From NCBI GenBank assembly GCA_002937455.1, contig PTJZ01000003.1, positions 124,001-188,000 of the forward strand: a stretch of DNA of 64,000 bases, given 5' to 3'. The notes beneath the pieces were generated by a model. It did not search any database and was not told the origin of the DNA. It saw nothing but the letters and a program-made list of their open reading frames with translations. This DNA is from Alphaproteobacteria bacterium MarineAlpha11_Bin1. Lineage in GTDB: Bacteria; Pseudomonadota; Alphaproteobacteria; MPNO01; UBA830. This document shows positions 16,060 to 27,497 of the stretch, in pieces. The translations under genes and the position numbers were made by a program. Each line of letters begins with the position of its first letter. The first letter of the stretch is position 1.

Positions 16060-16563
16060 TTACCCCTTTAATCTTTCAGCCAAACGTTTCGAAATTCGCG
16101 GAGAGACAAACTGAGTTATATCCCCGCCTAATTTAGCAATTTCCTTGACCAAGCTGGATGCGATAAAGTGGTACTTATCGGACGCCATGAGGCAAACTGT
16201 TTCCACGTCTGGCGCCATCTTGGCGTTCATGCTCGCCATTTGGAATTCATAATCAAAATCTGATACAGCGCGGAGCCCACGGACAAGAATGGTTGCATCT
16301 ACATCATGGGCAAAATCAATGAGGAGGCCAGTAAAGGGACGTACTTCGATGCGGTCACTGAGGCCATTTTCGAGATGCTGGATCTCCTCTCGAACTAATT
16401 GAACACGTTCATCTATAGTAAAGATAGGGCCCTTACCCGGATTAATAGCTACGCCAACGACAAGATGATCCAGCAGCCTTGCGGCTCGGCCAATGATGTC
16501 GGCATGACCGTTGGTAATGGGGTCGAAAGTACCCGGGTATATCCCGATTTTTTGTGGGGCCAT
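16060..16563 (-). CDS. coaD: Phosphopantetheine adenylyltransferase (CoaD)
   Basis: A 167-residue cytosolic nucleotidyltransferase that forms dephospho-CoA from 4'-phosphopantetheine and ATP, the fourth step of CoA synthesis. The nucleotide-binding TxGH motif is T17-N-G-H20 in GTFDPITNGH. The second signature region (SDKYHFIASSLVKE, matching the family's ISSTLVRE) is present near 130-145. Length is normal. It follows gyrA by 35 bases on the same strand and is followed by tRNA-Lys. Confidence 0.95.
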   Translation of the reverse strand: MAPQKIGIYPGTFDPITNGHADIIGRAARLLDHLVVGVAINPGKGPIFTIDERVQLVREEIQHLENGLSDRIEVRPFTGLLIDFAHDVDATILVRGLRAVSDFDYEFQMASMNAKMAPDVETVCLMASDKYHFIASSLVKEIAKLGGDITQFVSPRISKRLAERLKG

Positions 16564-16598
16564 AGTTCACGTCCGTGATTACTCGATTTTAGTAATTT

Positions 16599-19430
16599 TT
16601 ACGCGTGTCCGCCTTCATCGTCTACTTCGACTTTATGATTAATGTCCTCACCGACCTTTTTGGCGCCCTCCTCGGAGGGTAAGATTTCGTCGGGGCGTGA
16701 GGGATCCTCATTGTCTTCGGCTTCATTCTCGGTTTCCTCAAGGTGGGCGACCGATACAACTTGCTCGTCTTCAGCCGTGTCGAACAGAGTAACGCCTTGA
16801 GTAGATCGCCCAGCAATCCGGATATCAGAAACTGGGCTCCGAATTATTTTGCCGCCATTAGTTACCAGCATAATTTGATCGGTGTCTTCCACAGGGAATG
16901 AGGCGACAACAGGACCATTACGGCCCTCTGTTGTGATGTTTACGACCCCTTGGCCACCACGTTTCGTAATCCTGTATTCGTAAGCGGATGTACGTTTGCC
17001 ATAACCATTTTCCGTGACGGACAAAATAAATTCTTCGTCGGCCGCGATTTTTTCAATTTCTTCCTCACTCAGGTTCACCGTCGTGTTTGTCGCATCATTC
17101 ATTTCGACAATTTCTTCAACACCGTTATCGTCTTCATCACCTTCCTGTCGACGACGTAACTTCGAAGTACGCAAATATGCATCCCTATGAGTTGTATCAA
17201 GCGTTGTGTGTTTTAATGCCGCCATAGAAACAATCTTCTGTCCGCCTGACAATTTTATGCCTCGAACACCGGTCGAAGTTCGCCCGGAAAATACGCGAAC
17301 ATCTGTAACTGGAAAACGGATGCTTTTGCCGCTATCCGCAGCCAAGAGGATATCCTCCTCTTCAGTACACGTCTGAACACCAATGAGCTGATCACCCTCA
17401 TCCAATTTCATCGCAATCTTGCCGTTTGTCATTATGTTAGTGAAATCTGACAATCGGTTACGGCGCACGCCCCCCGATGCCGTTGCAAAAATAATAAAGA
17501 GATTACCCCAACTCTCCTCATCCTCCGGCATGGGCATAACAGTGGTGATTGTCTCACCCTCTTCTAGGGGCAGAAGATTGATTAGCGCCTTTCCACGCGC
17601 CTGCGGACTACCTTCGGGGAGCCGGTAGACTTTCAGCTTGTAAACGATCCCGCGAGAGGAGAAAAATAGGACCGGTGTATGTGTGTTACAGACGAATACA
17701 TTGCTGACGAAATCTTCGTCGCGCGTACTCATACCAGCACGTCCCTTGCCGCCACGCCTCTGTGCCCGATAACTGGTTAGCGCTACCCGTTTGATGTAGC
17801 CTGCGTGGCTGACGGTAACAACCATTTCCTCCCGTTGGATGAGGTCTTCTATATTCGTCTCAAGTTCAGAATCCTCAATCGCCGTCCGGCGGGGCGTTGC
17901 AAATTGTTCTTTAACGGTAATCATCTCATCGCGCATTATCGATCGGATCCGCTCGCGGGATCGAAGGATATCCAAGTAGTCCTCGATCTCAGTCGCCAGA
18001 CCGCTTAACTCCTCGGCGATCTTATCGCGCTCAAGGCCGGTCAACCGCTGCAAACGAAGCTCTAAAATCGCCCGAGCCTGAGCTTCTGAGAGGCGGTACC
18101 TGCCATCGACAACCACATGATCGGGATCATCAATTAATTCAATCAGAGAAGCGACATCAGTCGCCGTCCAATCTCTATTCATCAGTTCGGTACGCGCCTC
18201 AACTGGGTCTTTGGCACCGCGGATCAGGGCTATTGCTTCATCAATATTTGCCACTGCGATTGCAAGGCCCACCAGCACGTGTGCTCGGTCTCGGGCCTTT
18301 GAGAGGTCAAATTCTGTCCTTCTCCGTATTACTTCTTCTCGAAAGTGAACGAATGCCTCGAGAATTTGTTTAAGGTTTAGAAGTTCCGGCTTACCCTCGT
18401 TTAGCGCCAGAGTATTGACACCAAAACTGGTCTGTAGAGGGGAATACCTATAAAGCTGATTGAGAACTACGTCCGCGAGAGCGTCTCTCTTGATTTCGAT
18501 CACAACCCGCACACCGTCACGGTCAGATTCGTCTCTTAGGTCTCCTATTCCCTCGATCTTCTTATCGCGAACCATCTCGGCTATACGCTCTATCATCCGA
18601 GACTTGTTTACCTGGTAGGGAATTTCGGAAATTATAATTGCTTCACGGTCCTTTCGGATTTCTTCAATTGAGACACGCCCCCGCATTACGACGGATCCAC
18701 GCCCGGTCTCAAAAGCATTCGTAAGTCCCTGACGTCCGACAATTATCCCCCCAGTCGGGAAATCGGGACCGGGAATTACTTGCATGAGTTCGGCAATCGG
18801 CAAATTAGGATTATCAATTAACGCGCAACAAGCATCGATCACTTCCCCTAAATTATGCGGTGGGATATTCGTAGCCATACCTACCGCAATACCGCCCCCA
18901 CCATTCACCAATAAATTAGGAAACTTCGCGGGTAATACGGTTGGCTCTTTGGTTGTTTCATCGTAGTTAGGTTGGAAATCGACAGTTTCCTTATCAATGT
19001 CGTCCAGCAATTCTCGGGCCACACGCTCCAGCCGGGCCTCCGTATAACGCATGGCGGCCGGCGGGTCTCCGTCCATGGAGCCAAAATTACCCTGACCGTC
19101 TATGAGCGGGAGACGCATAGAGAAGTCCTGGGCCATTCTAACCATCGCATCGTAAATAGCTTGATCACCGTGCGGGTGATATTGCCCCATAACATCACCG
19201 ACTACGCGGGCTGATTTCCGGTATGGTCTATTCCAGTCGTAATTACTCTCGTTCATCACGTGCAAGATGCGTCGGTGAACCGGCTTTAGGCCATCTCGCA
19301 CATCGGGCAGTGCGCGACTGACAATAACGCTCATGGCGTAATCGAGGTACGATTTCCGCATTTCCTCTTCGATCGAAATCTGCTCAATATCGGGATCGAA
19401 AGGCGGCGGGGGAACGCTCTCTTCAGGCAA
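16599..19430 (-). CDS. gyrA: DNA gyrase subunit A
   Basis: A 943-residue subunit A of the ATP-dependent type II topoisomerase that introduces negative supercoils. The catalytic Tyr is Y129 (AMRYTEARL). The quinolone-determining region reads [12 protein letters not shown], so the position of E. coli Ser83 is Gln90 and that of Asp87 is Asp94. The gyrase-specific GyrA box is present in the C-terminal beta-pinwheel (QRRGGKG). The C-terminal tail after about residue 890 is acidic and probably disordered, as in other alphaproteobacteria. A moderately long acidic insertion ([10 protein letters not shown]) lies in the C-terminal domain. Confidence 0.97.
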   Translation of the reverse strand: MPEESVPPPPFDPDIEQISIEEEMRKSYLDYAMSVIVSRALPDVRDGLKPVHRRILHVMNESNYDWNRPYRKSARVVGDVMGQYHPHGDQAIYDAMVRMAQDFSMRLPLIDGQGNFGSMDGDPPAAMRYTEARLERVARELLDDIDKETVDFQPNYDETTKEPTVLPAKFPNLLVNGGGGIAVGMATNIPPHNLGEVIDACCALIDNPNLPIAELMQVIPGPDFPTGGIIVGRQGLTNAFETGRGSVVMRGRVSIEEIRKDREAIIISEIPYQVNKSRMIERIAEMVRDKKIEGIGDLRDESDRDGVRVVIEIKRDALADVVLNQLYRYSPLQTSFGVNTLALNEGKPELLNLKQILEAFVHFREEVIRRRTEFDLSKARDRAHVLVGLAIAVANIDEAIALIRGAKDPVEARTELMNRDWTATDVASLIELIDDPDHVVVDGRYRLSEAQARAILELRLQRLTGLERDKIAEELSGLATEIEDYLDILRSRERIRSIMRDEMITVKEQFATPRRTAIEDSELETNIEDLIQREEMVVTVSHAGYIKRVALTSYRAQRRGGKGRAGMSTRDEDFVSNVFVCNTHTPVLFFSSRGIVYKLKVYRLPEGSPQARGKALINLLPLEEGETITTVMPMPEDEESWGNLFIIFATASGGVRRNRLSDFTNIMTNGKIAMKLDEGDQLIGVQTCTEEEDILLAADSGKSIRFPVTDVRVFSGRTSTGVRGIKLSGGQKIVSMAALKHTTLDTTHRDAYLRTSKLRRRQEGDEDDNGVEEIVEMNDATNTTVNLSEEEIEKIAADEEFILSVTENGYGKRTSAYEYRITKRGGQGVVNITTEGRNGPVVASFPVEDTDQIMLVTNGGKIIRSPVSDIRIAGRSTQGVTLFDTAEDEQVVSVAHLEETENEAEDNEDPSRPDEILPSEEGAKKVGEDINHKVEVDDEGGHA

Positions 19431-19733
19431 GGGTCTTATCTTTCTCGATAGCGTCAGCGGACTGTCACAGGGGACAGATTGTTAGACAATTTTAGACCTC
19501 TCGGCCGATTCGAACAAGAAAACGGCGAGCTATAGAGTATCCCTAAATAATTGAAAAAATTGAAAAATAATTCCGTCAGACGATTAAGCGGCATCACCAA
19601 TGTGGCCGTTGGCAATAGTATCTTGTTTTCTACTAAATGAAAAAAACCCTAATGACCCAACCAACGTCCTTTGGACAAGTGCCTACTTTGAATTTTCAGC
19701 ACCAGCCGCCGCACATTCCTACTACTTTACGAA
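19431..19733. other. Intergenic region gyrA / ssb
   Basis: 303 bases between two minus-strand genes. It must contain the gyrA promoter. No gene, terminator or repeat was recognised; a plus-strand frame here runs into ssb antisense and is not credible. Confidence 0.4.
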
Positions 19734-20210
19734 TTAAAAAGGTATCTCGTCGTCTAGATCTCCACCGCCGCTCGACGCAGGACCGACACCTTCACTCGGG
19801 GAACCACCCGTATCTTCATAACCTGCCTCGCCTCCGAAGTCACCTCCGCTAATACTGTTACGGCTGTCGAGCATCGTAAGCTCCCCGCGGAAACGGTTAA
19901 GGACTACTTCCGTTGTATATTTTTCAGCGCCTTGTTGATCAGTCCATTTGCGTGTAGCCAGTTGCCCCTCCACATAAATCTTGGAGCCCTTCTGTAAATA
20001 TTTCTGCGCAACTTCGCCGAGACGTTCATTGAAAATAACGACGCGATGCCATTCGGTGCGCTCTCGCCGCTCCCCGCTATTACGATCACGCCAGCTTTCA
20101 GAAGTTGCAACGGAAAGACTAACGATCGGATTACCATCGTTGGTGTGTCGGACTTCGGGATCTCGCCCAAGATTTCCAATCAGAATTACCTTGTTGACGC
20201 TGCCAGCCAT
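19734..20210 (-). CDS. ssb: Single-stranded DNA-binding protein
   Basis: A 158-residue SSB using the ATG at 20208-20210 (MAGSVNKV), which has GGGAG 6 bases upstream; a longer frame to 20240 is unlikely. An OB-fold occupies about 1-110 ([14 protein letters not shown], then [18 protein letters not shown]), followed by a Gly/Ser-rich linker. The acidic tip DLDDEIPF recruits replication and repair partners. It acts as a homotetramer at forks and repair sites. It is separated from gyrA by 303 bases and is probably monocistronic. Confidence 0.96.
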   Translation of the reverse strand: MAGSVNKVILIGNLGRDPEVRHTNDGNPIVSLSVATSESWRDRNSGERRERTEWHRVVIFNERLGEVAQKYLQKGSKIYVEGQLATRKWTDQQGAEKYTTEVVLNRFRGELTMLDSRNSISGGDFGGEAGYEDTGGSPSEGVGPASSGGGDLDDEIPF

Positions 20211-20421
20211 ATCATACTCCCATTTGCCGTTTTGGGGCACCGCAACAGGCGCCCAAATAATTCGACATCATAATACCAAGCTGTTGAAACTACGCCACGG
20301 GCTTTAAAGTTATTTCGCCGGTTTATTCACAAGGAATTAAATCCACAGTACACAACCATAATGTATGAATTGTTTAGTAGAGTATCTCTCCGGACTGTCC
20401 GGAAAAACGCTACGAGTGAAT

Positions 20422-21396
20422 TTATCCAGGGATTATTGGATTGCGTCCCGACATCTCATTTATAATTTTGCCGTCTAGCCAGGAACGCAAGTTTTCAACC
20501 GTGCCGACATACCAATTGCGATAGTTCTCCACGGTAACGTATCCGAGGTGTGGAATTATAACTGTATTCCGCATGTTTCGAAGTGGATGATTGTTCGGGA
20601 GGGGTTCAACATCGAAGACATCAAGCCCCGCTCCAGCAATAGTGTTGTTCTCAAGGGCGGAGATCAGGGCTGCTTCTTCGACGATTGGACCTCTTGATGT
20701 ATTAATTAAATAAGAACTTGATTTCATGCGGGCGAGGTCCGCACCTTGTATAAGGCCACGCGTTCGATCACTGAGGAGTAAGTGAATGGTCAGGAAGTCT
20801 GCCTGTCCCAGCAGTTCTTCCTTAGATACTAAGACGGCACCCGCTTCGTCGCAGCGATCCTGAGTTAGATTCTCTGACCAAGCAATTACCCTCATACCCA
20901 TAGCAATACCGACACGTGCGACGTCCATGCCAATTCTCCCTAACCCCATGATGCCAAGAGCCTTATCGCGGAGACCAATCCCCACCGTTTCTTGCCATGC
21001 CCCTGCCCTCGTTGCCTGATCTTCCTGGGGTACGTTGCGCGCCAGAGCGTGGATAAGCCCCCAGGTGAGCTCAGCCGTTGGATAGCCGAGCGAGGGCGTA
21101 CCGGTACAAACAACGCCATTCTCAGTAGCGGCATCGACGTCAATGGATAGATTCCTCATTCCACTACTCACTATGTGTTCCAGCTTTGGAAGTTTTTCTA
21201 TCAAAGAGCGTGGGAATGGTGTTCGTTCGCGCATTACCATGACGACTTCATAATCAATGAGGCGAGCTGCTACCTCGAATTCATCTGACAAATGATCATT
21301 AAAGACCGTGATTTCGATATCACCATCGAGAGGGGTCCAATCTGCCATCTCCATAGCTACATTTTGATAGTCGTCTAGAATTGCCAATTTTCGCAT
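20422..21396 (-). CDS. D-2-hydroxyacid dehydrogenase family protein
   Basis: A 324-residue NAD(P)-dependent oxidoreductase with a Rossmann motif GLGRIG at about 151-156. The catalytic triad is R235 (NTSRGPIV), E264 (DVFDVEPLP) and H283 (IIPHLGYVT). The start at 21396 has GAGG upstream; the alternative at 21411 adds five residues. The sequence SLGYPTAELTWGLIHALAR is typical of the glyoxylate/hydroxypyruvate reductase-like or SerA-like branch, but the substrate cannot be named. It is divergent from uvrA, with about 108 bases between the starts. Confidence 0.85.
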   Translation of the reverse strand: MRKLAILDDYQNVAMEMADWTPLDGDIEITVFNDHLSDEFEVAARLIDYEVVMVMRERTPFPRSLIEKLPKLEHIVSSGMRNLSIDVDAATENGVVCTGTPSLGYPTAELTWGLIHALARNVPQEDQATRAGAWQETVGIGLRDKALGIMGLGRIGMDVARVGIAMGMRVIAWSENLTQDRCDEAGAVLVSKEELLGQADFLTIHLLLSDRTRGLIQGADLARMKSSSYLINTSRGPIVEEAALISALENNTIAGAGLDVFDVEPLPNNHPLRNMRNTVIIPHLGYVTVENYRNWYVGTVENLRSWLDGKIINEMSGRNPIIPG

Positions 21397-21504
21397 TTTG
21401 CCGCGCCTCATGAACGTTTCACGACCTTATCGAGTCGCTTTGGATCAGATCCCACCCTATTATCTTTATCATCTAAATAGCTTTATTAGCCGTAAATAAA
21501 TTCT

Positions 21505-24360
21505 ATGCAATCGAAGATCATTGTCCGCGGTGCGCGCGAACACAACCTTAAGAACGTGGATGTTGACATCCCTCGGAACGAATTGATCGTTGTTACCGGG
21601 TTATCGGGATCGGGCAAGTCGACACTCGCCTTTGACACGATCTATGCAGAGGGTCAACGCCGGTATGTAGAAAGTCTATCAGCATACGCCCGTCAATTCC
21701 TTGAGCTTATGGAAAAGCCCGAAGTGGATTCTATTGAAGGATTGTCACCGGCGATATCCATAGAACAGAAGACGACATCACGAAATCCGCGGTCAACCGT
21801 CGGTACTGTTACAGAAATATATGATTATATGCGGCTGCTATTTGCTCGGGTCGGTATCCCCTACTCTCCCGAGACCGGTTTGCCGATCGAAAGCCAGACG
21901 GTTTCTCAGATGGTGGACCGCATAAAGTCGATAGAGGTCGGAACGCGACTTTATTTGTTGGCGCCAATCGTACGCGGAAGGAAAGGTGAATATCGCAAGG
22001 AATTTCTGGACCTTCAGAAGAGAGGTTTTACGAGGATCCGGGTGAACGGCGAAATGTACGATATTGAGGACACCCCCAAGTTAGACAAGAATTTCAAACA
22101 CGATATAGAAGTGGTAGTCGATCGACTTGTTGTTCGCCCAAACATGGGGAACCGTATTGCTGATTCTCTCGAAACCGCACTTGGTCTGACAGATGGCCTC
22201 GCAGTTGCCGAAAATGCTGATAATGGTGAACGAACAATATTTTCTGCGAAGTTCGCCTGTCCTGTTTCGGGTTTCACCATTGACGAGATAGAGCCCCGGC
22301 TATTCTCGTTTAACAATCCGCACGGTGCCTGCCCGGCCTGCGATGGATTGGGCACGAGGATGTATTTCGATCCTACACTAGTTGTTCCTGATCATGACAA
22401 ATCGCTCAAGGAGGGCGCGATTGCGCCATGGTCAGATTCAACGTCAAGTTATTATCAGCAAACTCTGGATTCGCTTGCCCGGGCTTTTAAATTTTCGTTA
22501 ACCACGCATTTCAAGGACTTACCGAAGAAGGCAAAAGATATAATCCTTCAGGGATCGGGGAATAAGTCTGTCAAAATGATCTACGCCGATGAAAAGAGGT
22601 CTTACACAATTGACCGGCCATTTGAAGGTGTCATTCCGAATATGGAACGACGACTCCATGAGACCGATTCCCACTGGATACGAGAAGAACTTGGCAGGTA
22701 TCAGGCAGTATCCAACTGCGAAGTCTGCGGTGGTGCGCGTTTGAAACCCGAAGCCCTCGCGGTCAAAATCGATGGTAAAAATATTAGCAATGTCACCGAC
22801 TACTCCATTGCGGCAGCAGCAGAATGGTTCTCAACCATCTCTATATCACTGACCGACAAGCAAAGAGAAATTGCGACCGGTATTCTAAAAGAAATCAACG
22901 AGCGTTTGGGATTCCTGAATAACGTCGGGCTCGATTATCTTACCCTTTCGCGAAAGTCAGGTACTCTATCAGGAGGCGAAGGACAACGCATCCGCCTTGC
23001 TTCACAGATAGGCTCGGGCCTTACCGGGGTCCTGTACGTTCTGGATGAACCGTCGATAGGCCTACATCAACGTGATAACGCACGCCTACTAAAAACCCTT
23101 AAACATCTTCGAGATATAGGCAACACAGTGATAGTTGTAGAACACGATGAAGAAGCAATTCGGAGTGCCGACTACCTAATCGACCTCGGCATCGGGGCTG
23201 GCGTCCACGGCGGCAATATTGTTGCGTCAGGTAAACCGTCGACCGTGATACGATCAAAAAAGAGCTTAACGGCTAAGTATCTTCGCGGGGAGTTGAAAAT
23301 CCTATTACCGGCCTGCCGGCGCCAAATCTCTAAGAAACAGGTATTGAAAATTGCCGGGGCTACGGCAAATAACCTGAAAAATGTGGATGTCGATATTCCA
23401 ATCGGATTGTTTACGTGTGTCACTGGGGTTTCGGGTGGCGGAAAATCCAGCCTAATTATAGAGACGCTATATAAGGCTATGGCACGGCGGATTAATTCCT
23501 CTCGCGTAATCCCAGGGCAACACAAATATATCAAGGGTTTAGAACTCGTCGACAAGGTCGTGGATATTGACCAGTCGCCGATCGGACGAACACCCCGCTC
23601 CAATCCCGCTACATACACTGGAGCTTTTACCCCTATACGGGACTGGTTCGCAGGGTTGCCGGAATCTAAGGCTAGAGGTTACAAGCCTGGCCGGTTTTCG
23701 TTCAACGTCAAGGGTGGGCGCTGCGAGGCCTGCCAAGGCGATGGCGTTATAAAGATAGAAATGCATTTTCTTGCCGATGTTTACGTTCAATGCGACGTTT
23801 GCAACGGTAAACGCTACAATAGAGAGACGCTAGATATATTATTTAGAAACAAGTCAATAGCAGATGTTCTTAATATGACTGTCGAAGAAGGTTTCGATTT
23901 TTTTTCCGCTGTACCTTCGATCCGCGACAAGTTGGAAATGCTGAACATGGTGGGGCTCGGATATATAAAGATCGGTCAATCCGCTACAACACTCTCGGGC
24001 GGGGAGGCTCAGCGTGTGAAGCTATCAAAGGAACTAGCCCGGCGCGCAACCGGGAAGACGGTCTATATCCTTGACGAGCCGACGACTGGGCTCCATTTCG
24101 ATGACATTCGCAAACTTCTTGAGGTGCTGCAGGCGTTGGTCGATCAGGGTAACACGGTCATCGTGATAGAGCACAATCTCGATGTCATCAAGACCGCCGA
24201 TTGGATCATCGACTTAGGCCCAGAAGGCGGCGATGGTGGTGGCGAAATAGTCGCCGTGGGTACGCCCGAAGACCTCGTAACGATGGAGAGAAGCCATACT
24301 GGTCAGTTTCTTGCACCGTATCTTGGGGATGCAATACAGATCTCGACAAAATCCGCTTGA
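21505..24360 (+). CDS. uvrA: Excinuclease ABC subunit A
   Basis: A 951-residue UvrA, the damage-sensing ABC ATPase of nucleotide excision repair, which loads UvrB. Two ABC modules are complete. The first Walker A is GLSGSGKST (32-40) and the second is GVSGGGKSS near 645; both signature motifs ([29 protein letters not shown]) and the zinc-binding Cys pairs (CPAC, CEVC, CEAC, CDVC) are visible. There is no obvious alphaproteobacterial SOS box (GTTC-N7-GTTC) in the short upstream region. Confidence 0.97.
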   Translation: MQSKIIVRGAREHNLKNVDVDIPRNELIVVTGLSGSGKSTLAFDTIYAEGQRRYVESLSAYARQFLELMEKPEVDSIEGLSPAISIEQKTTSRNPRSTVGTVTEIYDYMRLLFARVGIPYSPETGLPIESQTVSQMVDRIKSIEVGTRLYLLAPIVRGRKGEYRKEFLDLQKRGFTRIRVNGEMYDIEDTPKLDKNFKHDIEVVVDRLVVRPNMGNRIADSLETALGLTDGLAVAENADNGERTIFSAKFACPVSGFTIDEIEPRLFSFNNPHGACPACDGLGTRMYFDPTLVVPDHDKSLKEGAIAPWSDSTSSYYQQTLDSLARAFKFSLTTHFKDLPKKAKDIILQGSGNKSVKMIYADEKRSYTIDRPFEGVIPNMERRLHETDSHWIREELGRYQAVSNCEVCGGARLKPEALAVKIDGKNISNVTDYSIAAAAEWFSTISISLTDKQREIATGILKEINERLGFLNNVGLDYLTLSRKSGTLSGGEGQRIRLASQIGSGLTGVLYVLDEPSIGLHQRDNARLLKTLKHLRDIGNTVIVVEHDEEAIRSADYLIDLGIGAGVHGGNIVASGKPSTVIRSKKSLTAKYLRGELKILLPACRRQISKKQVLKIAGATANNLKNVDVDIPIGLFTCVTGVSGGGKSSLIIETLYKAMARRINSSRVIPGQHKYIKGLELVDKVVDIDQSPIGRTPRSNPATYTGAFTPIRDWFAGLPESKARGYKPGRFSFNVKGGRCEACQGDGVIKIEMHFLADVYVQCDVCNGKRYNRETLDILFRNKSIADVLNMTVEEGFDFFSAVPSIRDKLEMLNMVGLGYIKIGQSATTLSGGEAQRVKLSKELARRATGKTVYILDEPTTGLHFDDIRKLLEVLQALVDQGNTVIVIEHNLDVIKTADWIIDLGPEGGDGGGEIVAVGTPEDLVTMERSHTGQFLAPYLGDAIQISTKSA

Positions 24361-24569
24361 TTTGGTTGGTTTAAATAATCGCCGTGTATTATCAGCGGGT
24401 ATTCTCTGCAAACGCAACTTATATCATCTACCAGTCTTTATCTCTTTCTGCTCTCGCTCGGGTATCTTCGCTTTATTTAGACGAAAGCTCTGGGGGTCTG
24501 CACTCGACCGAGCCGCAAGAATAAGGCATTTTCCGCGGGTCTCATTTTAAGATTGCACCAGGATTGCGT

Positions 24570-25268
24570 ATGAAACCCCCTATTCATGGAAAACAGCTCT
24601 CGAAAGAAGACTTCCTCAATGGCCGCCACGATGAGATGATCCTTCAAGCGGGTCTCGCCGACGTGATGAAACGCACACCGGTTGAGGTTCGCATCGCACG
24701 CCGTGATGAAATGCTTCAGAATTCGCCGCCCGGCCAAATGGTGTGGGTTTTTGGTTACGGTTCGTTGATTTGGAACCCGGCCTTTGAATTTGACGAAATC
24801 CGTACCGGTATCTTGTATGGTTATCACCGTCTATTCTGCTTTTGGTCAAAGATCGGACGCGGCACGCCAGAGGAACCGGGCATGATGTTAGCCTTGGACC
24901 GCGGCGGGTGCTGCAAGGGGATCGTTCTCGGCGTGAAGCGAGAGCGGGCGCAGGACGAGCTAACTAGCGTTTTCATGCGCGAACTGGTTGGTGAAACCTA
25001 TCATCCAAAATGGGGGCAGGTTCGAACAGACAAGGGAACGGTGTCGGCGATCACGTTCGTTGCCAATCGTGAAGCAGAACAATACGCAGGACGTCGGCCG
25101 CTTGAAGAAATCGCCCATTATATCGCTCAGGGTTCTGGTCATCTTGGCCCGTGTAAAGATTATCTATTCAACACAACTCAGCACCTAGAAGACCTCGGCC
25201 TACACGATCCAATGATGCGGGAGCTGTGTAACCTGGTTGAACGGAAGCTTTCATTAAATGATTCCTGA
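24570..25268 (+). CDS. ChaC-family gamma-glutamylcyclotransferase
   Basis: A 232-residue enzyme likely to cleave glutathione to 5-oxoproline and Cys-Gly. The family motif [12 protein letters not shown] is at about 59-70, and a catalytic-type Glu is in [11 protein letters not shown]. The ATG at 24570 has AGGA 6 bases upstream; an in-frame TTG six bases before it is less likely. An N-terminal extension of about 55 residues precedes the core. The last 11 bases overlap the start of trmFO, so the two are coupled, although no functional link is known. Confidence 0.88.
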   Translation: MKPPIHGKQLSKEDFLNGRHDEMILQAGLADVMKRTPVEVRIARRDEMLQNSPPGQMVWVFGYGSLIWNPAFEFDEIRTGILYGYHRLFCFWSKIGRGTPEEPGMMLALDRGGCCKGIVLGVKRERAQDELTSVFMRELVGETYHPKWGQVRTDKGTVSAITFVANREAEQYAGRRPLEEIAHYIAQGSGHLGPCKDYLFNTTQHLEDLGLHDPMMRELCNLVERKLSLNDS

Positions 25269-26592
25269 ACCGGTTCATGTTATTGGTGGTGGCCTTGCAG
25301 GCTCAGAAGCAGCCTGGCAGTTGTCAGTGCGTGGAGTGCCGGTAATTCTCCATGAAATGCGGCCCGAAAGATCAACCGAAGTACATCAGACAAGTGGTTT
25401 AGCGGAGTTGGTTTGTTCTAACTCATTACGCTCCGATGATGCCGAATTTAATGCGGTTGGACTTCTCCACGAAGAAATGCGTCGCTGTGGATCTATTATC
25501 ATGATGATGGCGGATAAATACAAAGTACCTGCCGGTGGTGCCTTGGCGGTTGATCGAGGAGCATTTTCCAATGCCGTGACGAAAGCCTTGTCAGAACAGG
25601 AATTGATCACTATTGAACACGGCGAGGTAACCGGTATCCCGCCGCCGGACTGGAAGAGCGTTATCGTGGCGACAGGTCCTCTTACATCTCTGGCATTGGC
25701 ACAGGCGATCGTTGGCGTAACCGGCGAAAAATCCTTAGCGTTCTTCGATGCAATCGCGCCAATAGCTTATACTGAATCTATAGATTTCGACAAAGCTTGG
25801 TTCCAGTCACGTTATGATAAGCCGGGTCCGGGCGGAACTGGAAAGGACTATATCAACTGCCCATTGGACAGAGAGGAATATTTGACCTTTCTAGAGGCGT
25901 TGCACGACGGTGACAAAACTGAATTTAAAGAATGGGAGAGAAATACCCCTTATTTCGAGGGTTGTCTGCCTATCGAGGTAATGGCAGCGCGCGGCAATGA
26001 AACCCTCCGGTACGGTCCAATGAAACCGGTTGGCCTTACCAACCCCCACAAGGACGATAAACCTTACGCCGTGGTCCAGTTGCGCCAAGACAACAGTCTC
26101 GGAACGCTATACAATATGGTTGGCTTTCAGACAAAGCTGAAACACGGTGAACAGACCCGAATATTTCGGATGATCCCGGGGCTAGAAAATGCAAGTTTTG
26201 CTCGCCTCGGGGGTATTCACCGTAATACCTTTCTGAACTCTCCGCGCCTCCTCGACAGAAACTTACGCCTTAGAGCTATGCCGCGGCTACGGTTTGCAGG
26301 TCAAATTACCGGGGTGGAAGGTTACGTTGAGAGCGCCGCCATCGGTCTTCTTGCAGGTCAAATGGCGGCCGAAGAAGCACAGCTGTCATCTTTTTATCCG
26401 CCGCCAGTCACGACAGCCATTGGTGCGCTACTTGAGCACATTACCAGCGGTGGCCATGGTGAAACGTTTCAACCTATGAATATAAATTTTGGCCTTTTTC
26501 CTCCGCTCAGAGAGAAAATTAAAGGTCGAGAACGCAAAAAAGCCCATTCAAACCGCGCGCTCCGCGATCTTAGGGCGTGGCAAGACAGTTAG
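25258..26592 (+). CDS. trmFO: Methylenetetrahydrofolate-tRNA-(uracil-54-C5)-methyltransferase TrmFO
   Basis: A 444-residue flavoprotein that makes ribothymidine at position 54 of tRNA using methylenetetrahydrofolate and FADH2. The FAD-binding motif is [12 protein letters not shown] (8-19), and the family signature [12 protein letters not shown] with a conserved Cys is near 50-61. Length is typical. It overlaps chaC by 11 bases. TrmFO instead of SAM-dependent TrmA is common in Alphaproteobacteria and Firmicutes, which fits the host assignment. Confidence 0.95.
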   Translation: MIPEPVHVIGGGLAGSEAAWQLSVRGVPVILHEMRPERSTEVHQTSGLAELVCSNSLRSDDAEFNAVGLLHEEMRRCGSIIMMMADKYKVPAGGALAVDRGAFSNAVTKALSEQELITIEHGEVTGIPPPDWKSVIVATGPLTSLALAQAIVGVTGEKSLAFFDAIAPIAYTESIDFDKAWFQSRYDKPGPGGTGKDYINCPLDREEYLTFLEALHDGDKTEFKEWERNTPYFEGCLPIEVMAARGNETLRYGPMKPVGLTNPHKDDKPYAVVQLRQDNSLGTLYNMVGFQTKLKHGEQTRIFRMIPGLENASFARLGGIHRNTFLNSPRLLDRNLRLRAMPRLRFAGQITGVEGYVESAAIGLLAGQMAAEEAQLSSFYPPPVTTAIGALLEHITSGGHGETFQPMNINFGLFPPLREKIKGRERKKAHSNRALRDLRAWQDS

Positions 26593-26607
26593 ATTACTTA
26601 AAATAAA

Positions 26608-27438
26608 TCAAACTCTACCCGTTAACACCGCTCCAAGAATTCGAAGTTGTCGGGCAATGCGAGAATATTCTAGACCTTCCGAGAAGATATTGTTACCGCT
26701 CGTGCGAAGTCGTTTAAGGTAACCGGAGGCGAGGACTACATATGCTACCGCAGGCCTAGCCTTCTTCTCAATCGTCTGCATTCCCACCCATTTCTCCAGC
26801 AAAAATTCGGCGAGTATATTGACGGCTGGACTTACATCGATACCTTCGGAATTTTGCGACAGTAAAGAGCTCGAAAAGCCGGTATGCCTCAGCAAATCTT
26901 TCGGAAGATAAACACGCTGGCAAGATAGGTGAAAAGGCGCAGCCCGCAGCAGACCCGCTCCTCCCCACAAAATACCAAGTAATCGCGCCTGTTCGCCCCC
27001 CCCACTGACACCGCAGATTCGGTATCCTAAATACGCTAGTTCGCCGGCGGTCGCGGACACATAATTCTCGAATGCATTAATATCCTCCGGAGCTTCATCA
27101 GCCATGTCAAATACCCGTCCATCAATCATCCGATCAAATGATTCCTTCGGGAGTGAAAATTTTTCTATAGCGGCGGCAAGCTCTGTCACAACCGCGTGCT
27201 CTCGGGCCGATCCCGAGTAAATCTCCTCTACTGCATCTCGCCACCATTGGAGTCGGATTTCTCCGAGTATTGCCTCAGAAACACGTTCTCTAACTGATGC
27301 GATTTCTATATTAAAGGCATAAAGCGCCATTAGCCCGCGACGGATTTCGCCCGGGGCAAAAGCCGCCGCGAAATAGCGGTCGTAATCGTAATTCCGGACC
27401 TGCTCTTCGCAGTAATCGCGGTAGTTTCTGGACGACAT
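26608..27438 (-). CDS. Squalene/phytoene synthase-fold protein, NDUFAF6-like
   Basis: A 276-residue protein of the trans-isoprenyl diphosphate synthase fold. The first Asp-rich motif needed for catalysis is absent: the equivalent helix reads ALYAFNIEIASVRERVSE. This helix and LGEIRLQWWRDAVEEIY closely follow the pattern of NDUFAF6, the mitochondrial complex I assembly factor. I therefore favour a non-enzymatic assembly role over squalene or phytoene synthesis. In many alphaproteobacteria this gene sits beside the Mth938/NDUFAF3-like gene and secDF. Here the latter is 3 kb away, separated by hpnE and others. Confidence 0.75.
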   Translation of the reverse strand: MSSRNYRDYCEEQVRNYDYDRYFAAAFAPGEIRRGLMALYAFNIEIASVRERVSEAILGEIRLQWWRDAVEEIYSGSAREHAVVTELAAAIEKFSLPKESFDRMIDGRVFDMADEAPEDINAFENYVSATAGELAYLGYRICGVSGGGEQARLLGILWGGAGLLRAAPFHLSCQRVYLPKDLLRHTGFSSSLLSQNSEGIDVSPAVNILAEFLLEKWVGMQTIEKKARPAVAYVVLASGYLKRLRTSGNNIFSEGLEYSRIARQLRILGAVLTGRV

Positions 27439-27497
27439 CGAGCAGGAGTTTAGGCGGCGTATTCCGAGTCGTACAGGGTTTGGATTATCATGTATCT

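Noticed and set aside
26608..27438. Catalytic squalene or phytoene synthase
   Set aside because: The first Asp-rich motif is missing and the helices follow NDUFAF6, so it was annotated as a fold relative only.
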